Positions 1 to 11,140 of a stretch of 64,000 bases of DNA are shown here, piece by piece. Within the stretch, counting starts at the first letter, position 1, and the number at the start of each line of letters is the position of its first letter. The notes under the pieces were generated by a model that ran no database searches, was not told the DNA's origin, and saw only the letters and a program-made list of their open reading frames with translations. This DNA comes from Gordonia jacobaea (GTDB lineage: Bacteria; Actinomycetota; Actinomycetes; Mycobacteriales; Mycobacteriaceae): contig NZ_LDTZ01000016.1 in NCBI RefSeq assembly GCF_001186365.1, positions 477,033 to 541,032 of the forward strand. The letters run 5' to 3'. The position numbers were made by a program, and so were the translations under genes.

Positions 1-1159
1 TCCGCGATTGCCGTCGCCGCTCGAACTGGCATATCAGGACTCGGCCAACGACCTGTGCCAAATGGTTGCCGACGGAACGTTCGCGCGCCTCGAGGTCAAC
101 CCGCGAGGCCTTTCGACCCCACGCGCGGGCGACGGTTTCGTGCGGATCGACGAGCGCGGCGTCGTGCTCTATGCGAGTCCCAACGCGCTGTCGGCGTTCC
201 ATCGCATGGGGTGGACATCGGAGCTCTCGGGGAGACGGCTGTCAGAAGTCACGACGTCATTGCTGACCGACCCGTTCGAGTCCCACGACGCCGCGACCAT
301 GATCGACGTCGCCGCGGGCGTCGTCGCGCCGCCGGAGGGGCCGTACCCCGACATCGGGATGCGCATGGAAGCCGACGCGCGGCGGGCGACCGTGCTGCTC
401 CGGGCGGTGCCGTTGCGTCCGCGCGGGGTGAGTTCGGGTGCCGTGGTGCTGATCCGCGACGTGACCGAGGTCAAGCGTCGAGATCTCGCGCTCATCAGCA
501 AGGACGCCACCATCCGGGAGATTCATCACCGGGTCAAGAACAACCTGCAGTCGGTGTCTGCGCTGTTGCGTCTACAGGCACGTCGCACGTCCAACGAGGA
601 AGCGCGATCGGCACTCGTCGAGGCGGTTCGACGAGTGGCAGCCATCGCCACCGTGCACGAGTTGCTCTCGGGCAGCGTCGACGAAGAGGTCGACATGGAC
701 GAGGCCGTCTCGCGGCTGCTTCCCACGATGGTCGACGTCGCCGCCGGGGAGACGCCGGTCTCGGTGAGCCACCGTGACCGACTCGGAGTACTCCCCGCCG
801 AGCTGGCCATGCCGCTCGTGATGGTGCTGACCGAGCTGATCCAGAACGCCGTCGAGCATGGTTTCGCGCGCCCGCGTGGAGATGACCGCGGCGATGACAC
901 AGCTCAGGTGCATGACGACGCCAGGATCGAGATCTCCGCCGACCGCGACGTGCGGCGCATGGTCGTGACGGTGCGCGACAACGGCTCCGGGCTGCCGGCC
1001 GATTTCTCCATCAACGATTCGGAGCGCTTGGGGCTTCAGATCGTGCAGACCCTCGTCGCGATTGAGCTCGGCGGCGAGCTGGAACTCGGGCCGAACCCGG
1101 AAGGTCGGGGAGCGCAGGCGCGTATCGCTGTTCCTCTGCACGCCCGCACGCCGACGTGA
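1..1159 (+). CDS. pdtaS: Sensor histidine kinase PdtaS, 3' part (5' end outside window)
   Basis: This is the C-terminal part of a cytosolic two-component sensor kinase. The frame is open from base 2, so the N-terminal GAF region lies upstream of the window. A PAS-like segment (about residues 45-150) is followed by a HisKA_2 dimerisation/phosphoacceptor region with the motif HHRVKNNLQS and then an HATPase domain with an N-box (ELIQNAVEHG), a G1 box (DNGSGLP) and a G2-like GLQIV. HisKA_2 kinases of this type phosphorylate ANTAR response regulators (PdtaR in mycobacteria), which act on RNA. The order pdtaS, whiB1, lipid kinase matches M. tuberculosis Rv3220c-Rv3218, which supports the identity. 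A strong hairpin terminator follows the stop codon directly. Confidence 0.9.
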   Translation, partial: PRLPSPLELAYQDSANDLCQMVADGTFARLEVNPRGLSTPRAGDGFVRIDERGVVLYASPNALSAFHRMGWTSELSGRRLSEVTTSLLTDPFESHDAATMIDVAAGVVAPPEGPYPDIGMRMEADARRATVLLRAVPLRPRGVSSGAVVLIRDVTEVKRRDLALISKDATIREIHHRVKNNLQSVSALLRLQARRTSNEEARSALVEAVRRVAAIATVHELLSGSVDEEVDMDEAVSRLLPTMVDVAAGETPVSVSHRDRLGVLPAELAMPLVMVLTELIQNAVEHGFARPRGDDRGDDTAQVHDDARIEISADRDVRRMVVTVRDNGSGLPADFSINDSERLGLQIVQTLVAIELGGELELGPNPEGRGAQARIAVPLHARTPT

Positions 1160-1164
1160 GGCAA

Positions 1165-1198
1165 TAAAAAAGACCCGGCGCGTTGGCCGGGTCTTTTT
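1165..1198. terminator. Bidirectional intrinsic terminator between pdtaS and whiB1
   Basis: A perfect GACCCGGC/GCCGGGTC stem is flanked by an A run on the left and a T run on the right. It sits between two converging genes and can stop transcription from both sides. Confidence 0.9.
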
Positions 1199-1250
1199 GT
1201 TGGTCCCGATATCTCGGGGCCGTGGGTCGATCAGACTGCTTGTGAGTCGA

Positions 1251-1505
1251 TCAGACGCTGCTGCGGGTCCGCGTGCGTGCCGTACGACGCTTCAGTGCTC
1301 GGCGCTCGTCCTCGCTCATGCCGCCCCACACACCGGCGTCCTGACCGGACTCGAGAGCCCAGGACAGGCATTCGGCGGTGACGGGACACCGCGCGCAGAC
1401 GAGCTTCGCATCGGCGATCTGTGCGATAGCCGGACCACTGGTTCCCACCGGGAAGAACAGCTCGGGGTCCTCGTCGCGACAGATTGCCTTGTGACGCCAG
1501 TCCAT
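1251..1505 (-). CDS. whiB1: WhiB1 iron-sulfur transcription factor
   Basis: An 84-residue WhiB-family protein that starts at the ATG of MDWRHKA, preceded by AAGGAGAAGG. An in-frame GTG further upstream is less likely because WhiB1 proteins start with MDWRH. Four cysteines (one near residue 9, then the CxxC of CARCPVTAEC) hold a 4Fe-4S cluster, followed by the GVWGG turn and a basic C-terminal tail (KRRTARTRTR) for DNA binding. In mycobacteria WhiB1 is essential, binds the primary sigma factor and reacts with nitric oxide. It converges on pdtaS. A CRP-like palindrome lies 114 bp upstream of the start. Confidence 0.95.
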   Translation of the reverse strand: MDWRHKAICRDEDPELFFPVGTSGPAIAQIADAKLVCARCPVTAECLSWALESGQDAGVWGGMSEDERRALKRRTARTRTRSSV

Positions 1506-1618
1506 TCCTTCTCCTTCAGGTGCGTGTGTTGCGCGCACCACTCGTCATTGAAATCTTGCTTCTTGTGGCTGTAACCATCAGTTCACGTAGACACACCAAA
1601 TGTTTCCGTGCTGTTGCT

Positions 1619-1634
1619 TGTGAATACTTTCACG
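1619..1634. promoter_or_regulatory. CRP/GlxR-like palindrome upstream of whiB1
   Basis: TGTGA-N6-TCACG matches the actinobacterial CRP consensus TGTGA-N6-TCACA with one mismatch. It lies in the 466-bp gene-free interval 1506-1971. In M. tuberculosis whiB1 is known to respond to the cAMP receptor protein Rv3676, so conserved control is a reasonable inference. Apart from this site and the terminator at 1868-1889 I see nothing convincing in the interval. Confidence 0.55.
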
Positions 1635-1867
1635 AATCCAGCCGAAGTCAATGGTGTTCCGCTGACACGTGTGCAATATCACTCTCCGTGGCCCTTTGCG
1701 GGAGGGGGGTGGTGCACTCGCGTCCGTGCCAATGTTCTATGCTACGCCGGTTGTTCGATTATTGCCGATATGTTTCCGCAGCTAGTGGCATAGATCGCAT
1801 TCTGGCACCCCGATACGTGATCGTGGTCACTCGACTATTGGCGTCTGCCTGCGCGTAACCCGAAATT

Positions 1868-1889
1868 CATCTGACCGATGAGTCAGATG
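1868..1889 (-). terminator. Hairpin terminator downstream of the lipid kinase gene
   Basis: A CATCTGAC/GTCAGATG inverted repeat with a 6-nt loop. On the minus strand it is followed by AATTTC. It lies about 80 bp after the lipid kinase stop codon. Confidence 0.55.
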
Positions 1890-1971
1890 AGGCTGGATAC
1901 GGCGTCGAGTTTGCGCTGCTCGGGGGCGATGTGCTTGCCATCGGGCGGCGCAACGAGCCCGCGGCCCTCCA

Positions 1972-2904
1972 TTACGGAGCGACGACGCCGAGTACGGACT
2001 CGCGGTGGGCGAAGTGGATTGACGTGAACGCGCCGACGTAGTCGCCGTCCATCTGGACGTCGATCGGCTCGTCGGCGTCGAACTGCACCCACTCGACGTC
2101 GTCGTCGCGAATGAGGTGCGGCGCTTTGGGGTTGCGCTGGGTGAGTAGCCGCGTGGCGAGTCCGACGTTGCGCAGTACGCCCGTCGACGTCGCCGCGAAC
2201 AGCCCCAGACGTGCGGAGAGGTCGGTGCCGGGATTGGTGCGGATCTCGTGATTGCCCAGGAACGTCCAGGGCGTGGTGTTGCTGACGAAGGCGAACCGCA
2301 CACCGTCGATCGGCTCGTGGCCGTCGTATTGCACGCGAAAAGGCGGCTGGCTCGACGACCCGCGAATGAAGCAACTGACCGTCGTCCACAGGTATCGGCC
2401 GGGTGTTGCCGCTTTGCCCGCGTGGCGTTTGTCCTCCATCGCGTGCACCACCACGGCATCCATGCCCATTCCCGCGTTGAACAGGAACCAGCGAGTATCC
2501 GTGTGCCCCAATCCGATTCGATGAATCGACGAGGCGTCGACGAGGTCGATCAGTTGGCGCGTCGCGCGCAGCGGGTCGGAATCGATCCCGAGGGTGCGCG
2601 CGAAGACGTTGGCGCTGCCGCCGGGGATGATCGCGAGCGCCGGGCGGGGAAGATTCGGATCGAAATCGGTGGGCGATCCGAGGATGCCGTTGGCCACCTC
2701 GTTGACCGAGCCGTCGCCGCCGTGCACGGCGACGATGTCGTATCCCTGCTCTCGGGCGAGCGCGCCGAGTTCGCCCGCATGACCACGGTGCGTGGTGTGC
2801 TCGACGTCGACGGGGACGCGAGCGCTGATGGTGTTGACGAGCGCGTCACGACCCGCGGCAGTGGTCGCGGTCGCGAAGGGATTGACGATGAGCATGACGC
2901 GCAC
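1972..2904 (-). CDS. Diacylglycerol kinase / lipid kinase family protein
   Basis: A 310-residue protein of the DAGK_cat family, orthologous by position to Rv3218. The N-terminal strand MLIVNPFAT and the nucleotide-binding motif GGDGSVNEVANG (about residues 60-71) are diagnostic, and a second glycine-rich motif IPGGSANVFART follows. Family members phosphorylate diacylglycerol or other lipid alcohols with ATP. I chose the GTG at 2904, just ahead of VRVMLIVNP, because the longer in-frame extension runs across the start of the divergent gene at 2981. The stop codon overlaps an ATG (TAATG) opening a 29-codon frame to 1883 that carries APPDGK. It may be a tail lost by a frameshift or may be meaningless. 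Confidence 0.85.
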   Translation of the reverse strand: MRVMLIVNPFATATTAAGRDALVNTISARVPVDVEHTTHRGHAGELGALAREQGYDIVAVHGGDGSVNEVANGILGSPTDFDPNLPRPALAIIPGGSANVFARTLGIDSDPLRATRQLIDLVDASSIHRIGLGHTDTRWFLFNAGMGMDAVVVHAMEDKRHAGKAATPGRYLWTTVSCFIRGSSSQPPFRVQYDGHEPIDGVRFAFVSNTTPWTFLGNHEIRTNPGTDLSARLGLFAATSTGVLRNVGLATRLLTQRNPKAPHLIRDDDVEWVQFDADEPIDVQMDGDYVGAFTSIHFAHRESVLGVVAP

Positions 2905-2980
2905 GACTCCCGAGGATATGGGGTCGCAGCGAACGCCGACCCTGCGCCCCCGTACTCCGTGCACCCAATACTCTGGTCGT

Positions 2981-3463
2981 GTGAGTAAAAAGCAGGACCC
3001 GGCCGGTCGTAGTGCGCGTAAGTCGGCACCGCGAGACGGACGGGAGAAGGCCGAGACGGCGTCGAACACGGGCGAGGTATGCCCGGTTCAGTTACGCGTG
3101 GCAGGGGCCATCACGGCGCTCGAGGGCGCGATTGCGGTCATCTTCGCTGTCGTCCTGGTGATCCGTGCGGCTGCGGGGCACCACGAGGCGGCGATCAGCG
3201 GATACGGCACAGCGGCTTGGTTCGGAATCATCTTCGGCGGGGTTCTCGTCGGCGGGATCGCGCTGCTGCTCGGTCGTCGGTGGGGTCGGGCCATCTCGTT
3301 GGTCGCCCAGATTCTGCTTCTCCCGGTTGCCTACTACCTGTTCACCAGTCATCAGGTGGGTTTCGCGATCCCGTTGGCTATCGCGGCGGTGGTGACGCTG
3401 GTGCTGTTGTTCCACCCTGCGTCGGTGCGCTGGATCTCGGGAGACCTCGACGCTTCTGAGTGA
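2981..3463 (+). CDS. Small integral membrane protein (Rv3217c-like)
   Basis: A 160-residue protein with a charged N-terminus (about 35 residues, lysine and arginine rich) and four hydrophobic segments starting near residues 43, 76, 108 and 128. No catalytic motif is visible. The GTG at 2981 (GTGAGTAAAAAG) was chosen because earlier in-frame codons overlap the divergent lipid kinase gene. The position next to the lipid kinase matches the mycobacterial Rv3217c-Rv3218 pair, and the two genes are transcribed divergently from a gap of only 76 bp. The function is unknown. Confidence 0.8.
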   Translation: MSKKQDPAGRSARKSAPRDGREKAETASNTGEVCPVQLRVAGAITALEGAIAVIFAVVLVIRAAAGHHEAAISGYGTAAWFGIIFGGVLVGGIALLLGRRWGRAISLVAQILLLPVAYYLFTSHQVGFAIPLAIAAVVTLVLLFHPASVRWISGDLDASE

Positions 3464-3602
3464 GTGAAAGTCCTCGGGACGGATGTCGGATCGAACCGGG
3501 GCTTTCGAACCGGGACGTTGATTTCGATCACACGATGGAAATTGTGTGTGACAAGCCGGTGCGCTCGAGACGTTGTGATCTGACGGGTCGTAGAGTGTTC
3601 GC

Positions 3603-4394
3603 ATGACGCGGATGTTGGCGGTAGCGAATCAGAAGGGTGGCGTCGCCAAGACGACCACTGTCGAGTCCCTGGGCGCCGCGCTCGCCGACCTCGACGCGTC
3701 GGTGCTCGTCGTCGACCTCGATCCGCAAGGGTGCCTTACCTTTTCGTTGGGTCACGATCCCGATCAACTCCAGGCATCGGTCCACGATGTGCTGCTGGGC
3801 GACGAGGAGATCGCCGACGTTCTCCTCGACACAGCCGACAACGTCACGCTGCTTCCCGCGACGATCGACCTCGCGGGCGCCGAAGCGTTGCTGTTGATGC
3901 GGCCCGGGCGCGAGTACGCGCTCAAGCGGGCGCTCGCGGAGGTGGCCGAGGATTTCGACGTCATCCTGATCGACTGCCCGCCCTCGCTCGGGGTGCTCAC
4001 GCTCAACGGGCTCACCGCGGCCGACGAGGTGATCGTGCCCCTGCAGTGCGAGACGCTCGCACATCGCGGCGTCGGACAGCTCTTGCGTACCGTCAACGAG
4101 GTCCAGCAGATCACCAACCCCAACCTGACGATGCTGGGTGCCGTCGCCACACTGTTCGACGCTCGGACCACTCACAGTCGTGACGTCCTCTCCGATGTCT
4201 CGGATCGGTACGATTTGCCCGTGATCGAGCCGCCGATCCCGCGGACGGTGCGGTTCGCGGAGGCGTCGGCGTCGGGCGCGTCGGTCATGCGGGGTCGAAA
4301 GAACAAGGGCGCCACGGCATATCGCGAGCTCGCCGAGAACCTCTGGAAGCACTGGGAGGCCGGCGAGGACGTGCGGACCTTCGATCCGAGCTGA
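3603..4394 (+). CDS. ParA/Soj-family ATPase
   Basis: A 263-residue P-loop ATPase with a deviant Walker A (KGGVAKTTT, residues 12-20), the switch motif DLDPQG and the Walker B-like ILIDCPPS. It is the Rv3213c-type ParA paralogue and not the chromosomal parA, because no parB, gid or parS lies beside it. ParA proteins form ATP-dependent dimers that bind DNA non-specifically and position cargo. The cargo of this paralogue is unknown. It stands alone, converging on the gene at 4416. Confidence 0.88.
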   Translation: MTRMLAVANQKGGVAKTTTVESLGAALADLDASVLVVDLDPQGCLTFSLGHDPDQLQASVHDVLLGDEEIADVLLDTADNVTLLPATIDLAGAEALLLMRPGREYALKRALAEVAEDFDVILIDCPPSLGVLTLNGLTAADEVIVPLQCETLAHRGVGQLLRTVNEVQQITNPNLTMLGAVATLFDARTTHSRDVLSDVSDRYDLPVIEPPIPRTVRFAEASASGASVMRGRKNKGATAYRELAENLWKHWEAGEDVRTFDPS

Positions 4395-4415
4395 GCTTTC
4401 GATTCGAGTCGAGCG

Positions 4416-5717
4416 TCAGCTCGCGTCGGTGGCAACCAGCGCGCGAACCGTCGTGCCTGTTTGTTCGACGACGTTGCTGCCGAGGACCCGCAGGCTCGTG
4501 GTGGCGGTCGCTCCATCGCGAGGGAACGCGATGGAGCCTGTTTCACGGCCGTTGGCAGGGTCGCGAACGCTGATGCCGCTCCGTGTCGGGAGCAGGAGCG
4601 CACCGGCCATCGTCTCGCCGGGCCCCAGCGTCTGCGGGACCTGATAGGTGGGTCGCATGGTCTGGCCGTCGAGTACGACGGTTGCTGCGCCGGTGAAGTA
4701 GGTGACGAGTCCATCGCTGGTCAGCGCGACGCTGTCCGCGGGCGGTGATACCGGCCCCTGCACGGTGCTCACCGGTCCTTCGACGCCATCGGAGTCGAAG
4801 ACGCGAATCGTGGCCTCGCCGGGACGCACCGCGACCTGACCGGGGGTCTGAGTTCGGTTGGCTCCGCCGTCGTACACGGCGATCCCCGAACTACTCATGG
4901 CAACCAACACCGGTGGTGGACCGGAGGCGGTGTCGGTGATCACCGACGATCCGTACTGCTTGACCTTCTCGTCGCTGTCGAGCACCGCACCGAGCACAGT
5001 GAGCCGGTAACCGGGGTCGTTCTTGCAGCGTTCGATGACTGCGACACGGTCGCCGCTGATGGTGCCGGAGTAAAACCTGCAGTCGACCCGGCCGGGTTGC
5101 GTCCCCGGCTTGACCGGTGCGGTGACACGGCCGTATTCGATGCCGCGCACCAGATTCGATCCCCACGTCTCCAGCCGGTGGCTGCCGAGCGCGAGTACGT
5201 ATCCCGAGTCGGTGACGAGTTTCAGATCGTCGTCGGCGTCGGAGGTGCGTGCGCCCTTGCGCTGACCCGTCGATGAGGCCAGGGCTGTCACCTCCGAGCA
5301 CCCACGCGAGTTGCGGTACACGCCCAGCACTTCGTCGGTGCTCGCCGGCCACGCCGCGGCGGTGGAACACAGCGGGAGGTCTCGGGCGTATCGCCACAGT
5401 TCACGGCCCGTCGTCGGGTCATGTCCGACGACGGTGCCGGTTCCGTCACCCCCGTTGTCGGCGGTGATCACGACAGAGCGAGAGACTGCGGGAACACGCG
5501 TAGCGTCCGACGACGCTGTCCACGCGACACGCAATCCCTGCGGGACCGCCGTCGCGCGCGCGACGTCGGGTGCGGGCGCCGATGCCTGCGCGCTATCGGT
5601 ATGGCGGACGGGACTGACCGACCACACGATGATGCCGACCACGACGACGATCACGACGATGACAGCAGAAACCGCCAGGTCGACGCGGGTGCGTCGTTCG
5701 GGGGCGATGCGTGTCAC
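4416..5717 (-). CDS. Membrane-anchored beta-propeller-like protein (Rv3212-like)
   Basis: A 433-residue protein with one N-terminal transmembrane helix (about residues 14-36) and a large extracytoplasmic part rich in Gly, Val, Thr and Ser. Repeated short strands such as VGHDPTTGRELWRY and SGISVRDPANG resemble PQQ-type or WD-like propeller blades. No active-site residues can be assigned. It lies 38 bp downstream of rhlE on the same strand, as in M. tuberculosis (Rv3211-Rv3212), and is probably co-transcribed with it. The molecular function is unknown. Confidence 0.8.
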   Translation of the reverse strand: MTRIAPERRTRVDLAVSAVIVVIVVVVGIIVWSVSPVRHTDSAQASAPAPDVARATAVPQGLRVAWTASSDATRVPAVSRSVVITADNGGDGTGTVVGHDPTTGRELWRYARDLPLCSTAAAWPASTDEVLGVYRNSRGCSEVTALASSTGQRKGARTSDADDDLKLVTDSGYVLALGSHRLETWGSNLVRGIEYGRVTAPVKPGTQPGRVDCRFYSGTISGDRVAVIERCKNDPGYRLTVLGAVLDSDEKVKQYGSSVITDTASGPPPVLVAMSSSGIAVYDGGANRTQTPGQVAVRPGEATIRVFDSDGVEGPVSTVQGPVSPPADSVALTSDGLVTYFTGAATVVLDGQTMRPTYQVPQTLGPGETMAGALLLPTRSGISVRDPANGRETGSIAFPRDGATATTSLRVLGSNVVEQTGTTVRALVATDAS

Positions 5718-5755
5718 GGGCGCCCCGGGCGCGGTTGGATCACCTCGGCGCTGTC

Positions 5756-7375
5756 CTAGTCGGCCGTGGCGGTCGCCGGTGCCGAGTCTGCTGCGTGAGC
5801 GGCGGTCGCGTCGGACCCGCGGCCTGCGCCTCCGCGTCGACGACGACGCCGACGCGGCTTGCTCTCGCCGGTCCCGGCCGACGCCGCGTCGTCAGTGTTG
5901 GACGCCGTCGCCTTGCCTGCATCGGACGCGTTGTCTGCCTCGGACGAGGAGTTCTTGTCGCCGTTCGACGCTGCGGCCGCGTTGGAGCCGGACTTGCCGC
6001 CTCGGGTGCGACGTCGCGTACGCGAACTCGTGGTGCGCTCGGCGCGGGGAGTGCGCTCGACGCGTTCGCCTTCGGGGCGCTCGCGCTTGGGCGCGGCGAC
6101 ACGGCCCGTGGCCGACTCGGGGATACCGAGCTCTTCGCGCAGGTGATCCGACGTCGAGTAGGTCTCGGCGGGCTCGGGCACGCCGAGCTTGAGTGCCGAA
6201 TCGATGAGCTCCCAGCGATGCAGCTCGTCCCAATCGACGAGTGTGATGGCGATACCCGTACGGCCGGCGCGACCCGTGCGACCGATGCGGTGCACGTAGG
6301 TCTTGTCGTCGTCGGGGCACTGGTAGTTGATGACGTGCGTGACGTCGTCGATGTCGATACCGCGTGCCGCGACATCGGTGGCGACGAGCACGTCGATCTC
6401 TCCGGTACGGAACTTCTTGAGTGCCTTCTCGCGCGCCACCTGGCCGAGGTCGCCGTGGACGGCGCCCACGGAGAAGCCGCGCTCGGCGAGGTCGTCTGCG
6501 ACCTTCTGGGCGGTGCGCTTGGTGCGCGTGAAGATCATGGTCGCGCCGCGGCCGTCGGCCTGGAGGATGCGTGCGACGAGTTCGGCCTTGTCCATCGCGT
6601 GGGCGCGGTACACGTACTGCGTGGTGCGCTCGTGCACCGCGGAGTCGTTGGCGTGCTCTGCGCGGATGTGCGTCGGACGCTGCAAGAACGTCCGGGCGAG
6701 GGTGACGATCGGGCCGGGCATGGTCGCGGAGAAGAGCATCGTCTGCTTCTGCTCGGGCAGTGCCGACATGATGCGCTCGATGTCGGGGAGGAAGCCGAGG
6801 TCGAGCATCTCGTCGGCCTCGTCGAGAACCAGGACGGCGACCTTGCCGAGGATCAGGTGGCCCTGCTGCGCGAGGTCGAGGAGACGGCCGGGCGTGCCGA
6901 CGACGACGTCGACGCCCTTGTTGAGCTCGGCGATCTGCGACTCGTACGGACGGCCGCCGTAGATGGAGGCGATGGTGAAGGGGCGCTGCTCGCCCGTGGG
7001 GAGCGTGACGGTGAGGTTCTTTGCCGCGACCTCCAGATCTCCGGTGACCTGCACACAGAGTTCGCGGGTCGGCACGATCACGAGCGCGCGGGGAGTGTTG
7101 TCGAGCGGGCGCAGGCCGCTCTCCTCGGCGTGCATCAGGCGGTGCAGCAGCGGAATGCCGAATCCGAAGGTCTTGCCCATACCCGTGCGGGCCTGGCCGA
7201 TCAGGTCGCTGCCTGCCAGTGCGAGGGGGAGGGTGAGCTCCTGGATCGCGAATGTGTGGGTCTTACCGTCCGCGATCAGCGCGTCGACGATGTGCTCGTC
7301 GACGCCGAGCTCGGCGAAGGTGGGAGAGGTGTGGGTGTCGTCGACGATGGTCGTCTGCACGCCGGGTTCTGTCAT
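5756..7375 (-). CDS. rhlE: DEAD-box RNA helicase RhlE
   Basis: A 539-residue cytoplasmic ATP-dependent RNA helicase. The motifs appear in order: an F-IQ Q-motif near residue 30, motif I ARTGMGKT, Ia PTRELC, II DEAD (VLDEADEMLD), III SAT, V ATDVAARGID and VI HRIGRTGRAG. After about residue 390 the protein becomes a low-complexity basic tail with RRRTRGG and PRRRRRRRGG blocks, typical of RNA-binding extensions of actinobacterial RhlE. I prefer the ATG at 7375 (MTEPGV) over one 13 codons upstream by comparison with shorter family N-termini. No strong ribosome binding site marks either. Confidence 0.92.
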   Translation of the reverse strand: MTEPGVQTTIVDDTHTSPTFAELGVDEHIVDALIADGKTHTFAIQELTLPLALAGSDLIGQARTGMGKTFGFGIPLLHRLMHAEESGLRPLDNTPRALVIVPTRELCVQVTGDLEVAAKNLTVTLPTGEQRPFTIASIYGGRPYESQIAELNKGVDVVVGTPGRLLDLAQQGHLILGKVAVLVLDEADEMLDLGFLPDIERIMSALPEQKQTMLFSATMPGPIVTLARTFLQRPTHIRAEHANDSAVHERTTQYVYRAHAMDKAELVARILQADGRGATMIFTRTKRTAQKVADDLAERGFSVGAVHGDLGQVAREKALKKFRTGEIDVLVATDVAARGIDIDDVTHVINYQCPDDDKTYVHRIGRTGRAGRTGIAITLVDWDELHRWELIDSALKLGVPEPAETYSTSDHLREELGIPESATGRVAAPKRERPEGERVERTPRAERTTSSRTRRRTRGGKSGSNAAAASNGDKNSSSEADNASDAGKATASNTDDAASAGTGESKPRRRRRRRGGAGRGSDATAAHAADSAPATATAD

Positions 7376-7721
7376 GTTTTCTTGTGTGCCTTTCGCATCT
7401 GTTCCAGCACGCACGAAAAGGCTCCACTGAGAAGATCACCGCGATTTGTCGGCGGTGACATGCAGGTCTTCGCTTCCGGAGTAGTCCGAACTGCGAAGGC
7501 GTGGGCTCGATGAGTGCGCGCGCAATGTCTGGTGCCCCGCGGTCGGTGTGGATCGTTGCCTACAGGTCACGCGGTGTCGCGGCGACGATCTCGATCCCGC
7601 CCGGATGATCCCATTCTGTTGTGCATGGGAGTCCTCGGCGTACCAAGATGTCACGGTCGCGTCAGTGCACCGTTGTCAAGTGTACTTGGTGAAGCGATCG
7701 CAGCCGACCTACCATCGCCTC
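7376..7721. other. Divergent intergenic region between rhlE and the MiaE-like gene
   Basis: 346 bp without a convincing gene. A TCACCGC/GCGGTGA inverted repeat (7436-7458) falls in the presumed rhlE leader and could form a hairpin. I could not place promoters with confidence. Confidence 0.4.
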
Positions 7722-8453
7722 ATGTCGTCTGCCGCGCCTTCATCCGAGTCTTCTGCTGAGTCACCCTCTGGGCCGTCCTCGTCCTCTGAGTCGGCCTCCG
7801 TCACCTCGGTCGATCAGGAGGATCCGGCGATCGGCAAGCTCTACTCGGTGCTGCTCGCGGGCGAGTTCGCCGCCTTCCACCGACTGATCGACGAGACGGC
7901 AATGGCGCCCGATGTGCAGGGGCGCATCAACATCGCACGCATGGTCGCTTCGGAGATCGCGCACTTCGAGAGGCTGTCCGAGCAGGTGAGCCGACGCGGC
8001 ATCGACCCTGCGGAAGCCGTGGTGCGCTACAGCGGGGTGTTCGACGAGTACCACCGCGTCACCAATCCCAAGACCTGGTACGAGGCGCTGGTGAAGGCAT
8101 ACATCGCCGACGGACTGGCAGCCGACTTCTACGCGGAGGTCTCCGGTGCTCTGCCCGCAGGACCTCGCGCGGTGGTCGCCGAGGTGATGTCGGCGACGGG
8201 CAGTTCGGCATTCGCGCGCGAGGAGGTGCGCAAAGCCATCGACGCCAACCCCTCGCTGCGGTCGCCGCTGACGCTGTGGGGACGTCGCCTGCTCGGCGAG
8301 GCCATCACTCACGCGCAATGGGTGCTCGCGGCGGAGGAGGAGGTCACCGACCTGCTCTTCGCAGGCGCGGCGTCGTTGCAGGGCATGGCGGGATTCTTCG
8401 ACGTCGTCGCCGACCGGCACAGCGCACGCATGGCCGACCTCGGGCTCGGCTGA
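7722..8453 (+). CDS. MiaE-like ferritin-fold protein (Rv3210c-like)
   Basis: A 243-residue protein. The first 35 residues are Ser/Pro/Ala rich and probably disordered. The rest is helical with acidic and histidine positions (EFAAFHR, SEIAHFER, FDEYHR, EAITHAQW) spaced as in ferritin-like di-iron four-helix bundles, matching the MiaE_2 (tRNA hydroxylase-like) family. Whether it hydroxylates tRNA or another substrate is not known. The ATG at 7722 is preferred because the upstream extension is unlike coding sequence of this family. The next gene in the same direction is the DUF3107 gene. Confidence 0.75.
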   Translation: MSSAAPSSESSAESPSGPSSSSESASVTSVDQEDPAIGKLYSVLLAGEFAAFHRLIDETAMAPDVQGRINIARMVASEIAHFERLSEQVSRRGIDPAEAVVRYSGVFDEYHRVTNPKTWYEALVKAYIADGLAADFYAEVSGALPAGPRAVVAEVMSATGSSAFAREEVRKAIDANPSLRSPLTLWGRRLLGEAITHAQWVLAAEEEVTDLLFAGAASLQGMAGFFDVVADRHSARMADLGLG

Positions 8454-8689
8454 GACGTTCCGATCCGCTGCGCGTTCGGGTTCGTTCGCTGTCAGCGGAG
8501 CGGGTGTCCGTGTGGCGCGACCCTGCACTAGCCTTATGCCGAAGGCATTGAATTAGCACTGTGCCGAAGGCTTGCGGCGCTCGAGTGATCGGGCGCCGGA
8601 GTCGTGCAAGACGAGAAGTCGCGCGCGACGACTCGCCTCACACATCAGTCGCGCGACTTCCGCGCGACGTCGCCAACGGAAGGGTGGCC

Positions 8690-8920
8690 ATGTCCGTCGA
8701 AGTGAAGATCGGCATCACCGACAGCCCGCGAGAACTGTCCATCCAGTCGACGCTCAGCGGCGACAAGGCCTTGGCCGCCGTGGAGTCCGCCCTCGCCGGC
8801 AAAGAGGCGTTGCTGACGCTGACCGACGACAAGGGTTCGCGATTCCTGATCCCGGTCACCAAGATCGCCTACGTCGAGGTCGGCAGCTCGGAGACGCGAC
8901 GCGTCGGATTCGGGAGCTGA
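8690..8920 (+). CDS. DUF3107 family small protein (TB9.4/Rv3208A-like)
   Basis: A 76-residue acidic protein starting MSVEVKIGITDSPREL and ending RRVGFGS, a pattern conserved throughout mycolata. GGAAGG (8678-8683) precedes the ATG by 6 nt and decides the start against a longer frame. The protein has a short alpha/beta pattern with no recognised active site. It converges on a TetR gene, as Rv3208A and Rv3208 are arranged in M. tuberculosis. The function is unknown. Confidence 0.88.
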   Translation: MSVEVKIGITDSPRELSIQSTLSGDKALAAVESALAGKEALLTLTDDKGSRFLIPVTKIAYVEVGSSETRRVGFGS

Positions 8921-8985
8921 TCGCACCCAGGAGCTGGTCCAGGCCCCCGACGGTCATTGCGACCGGAGGGGGCCGATCTCGTGGG

Positions 8986-11037
<2,052 letters not shown>

Positions 11038-11140
11038 GCGCCACGCGTCGAGGCTGTCGGGAATGCCCGTGTGGGACGAGTCGTTGCCTAGATGAGTCGG
11101 TTTTCCTTTCCAGACGGTATTTCTAGACGGAGGCGTCCAC

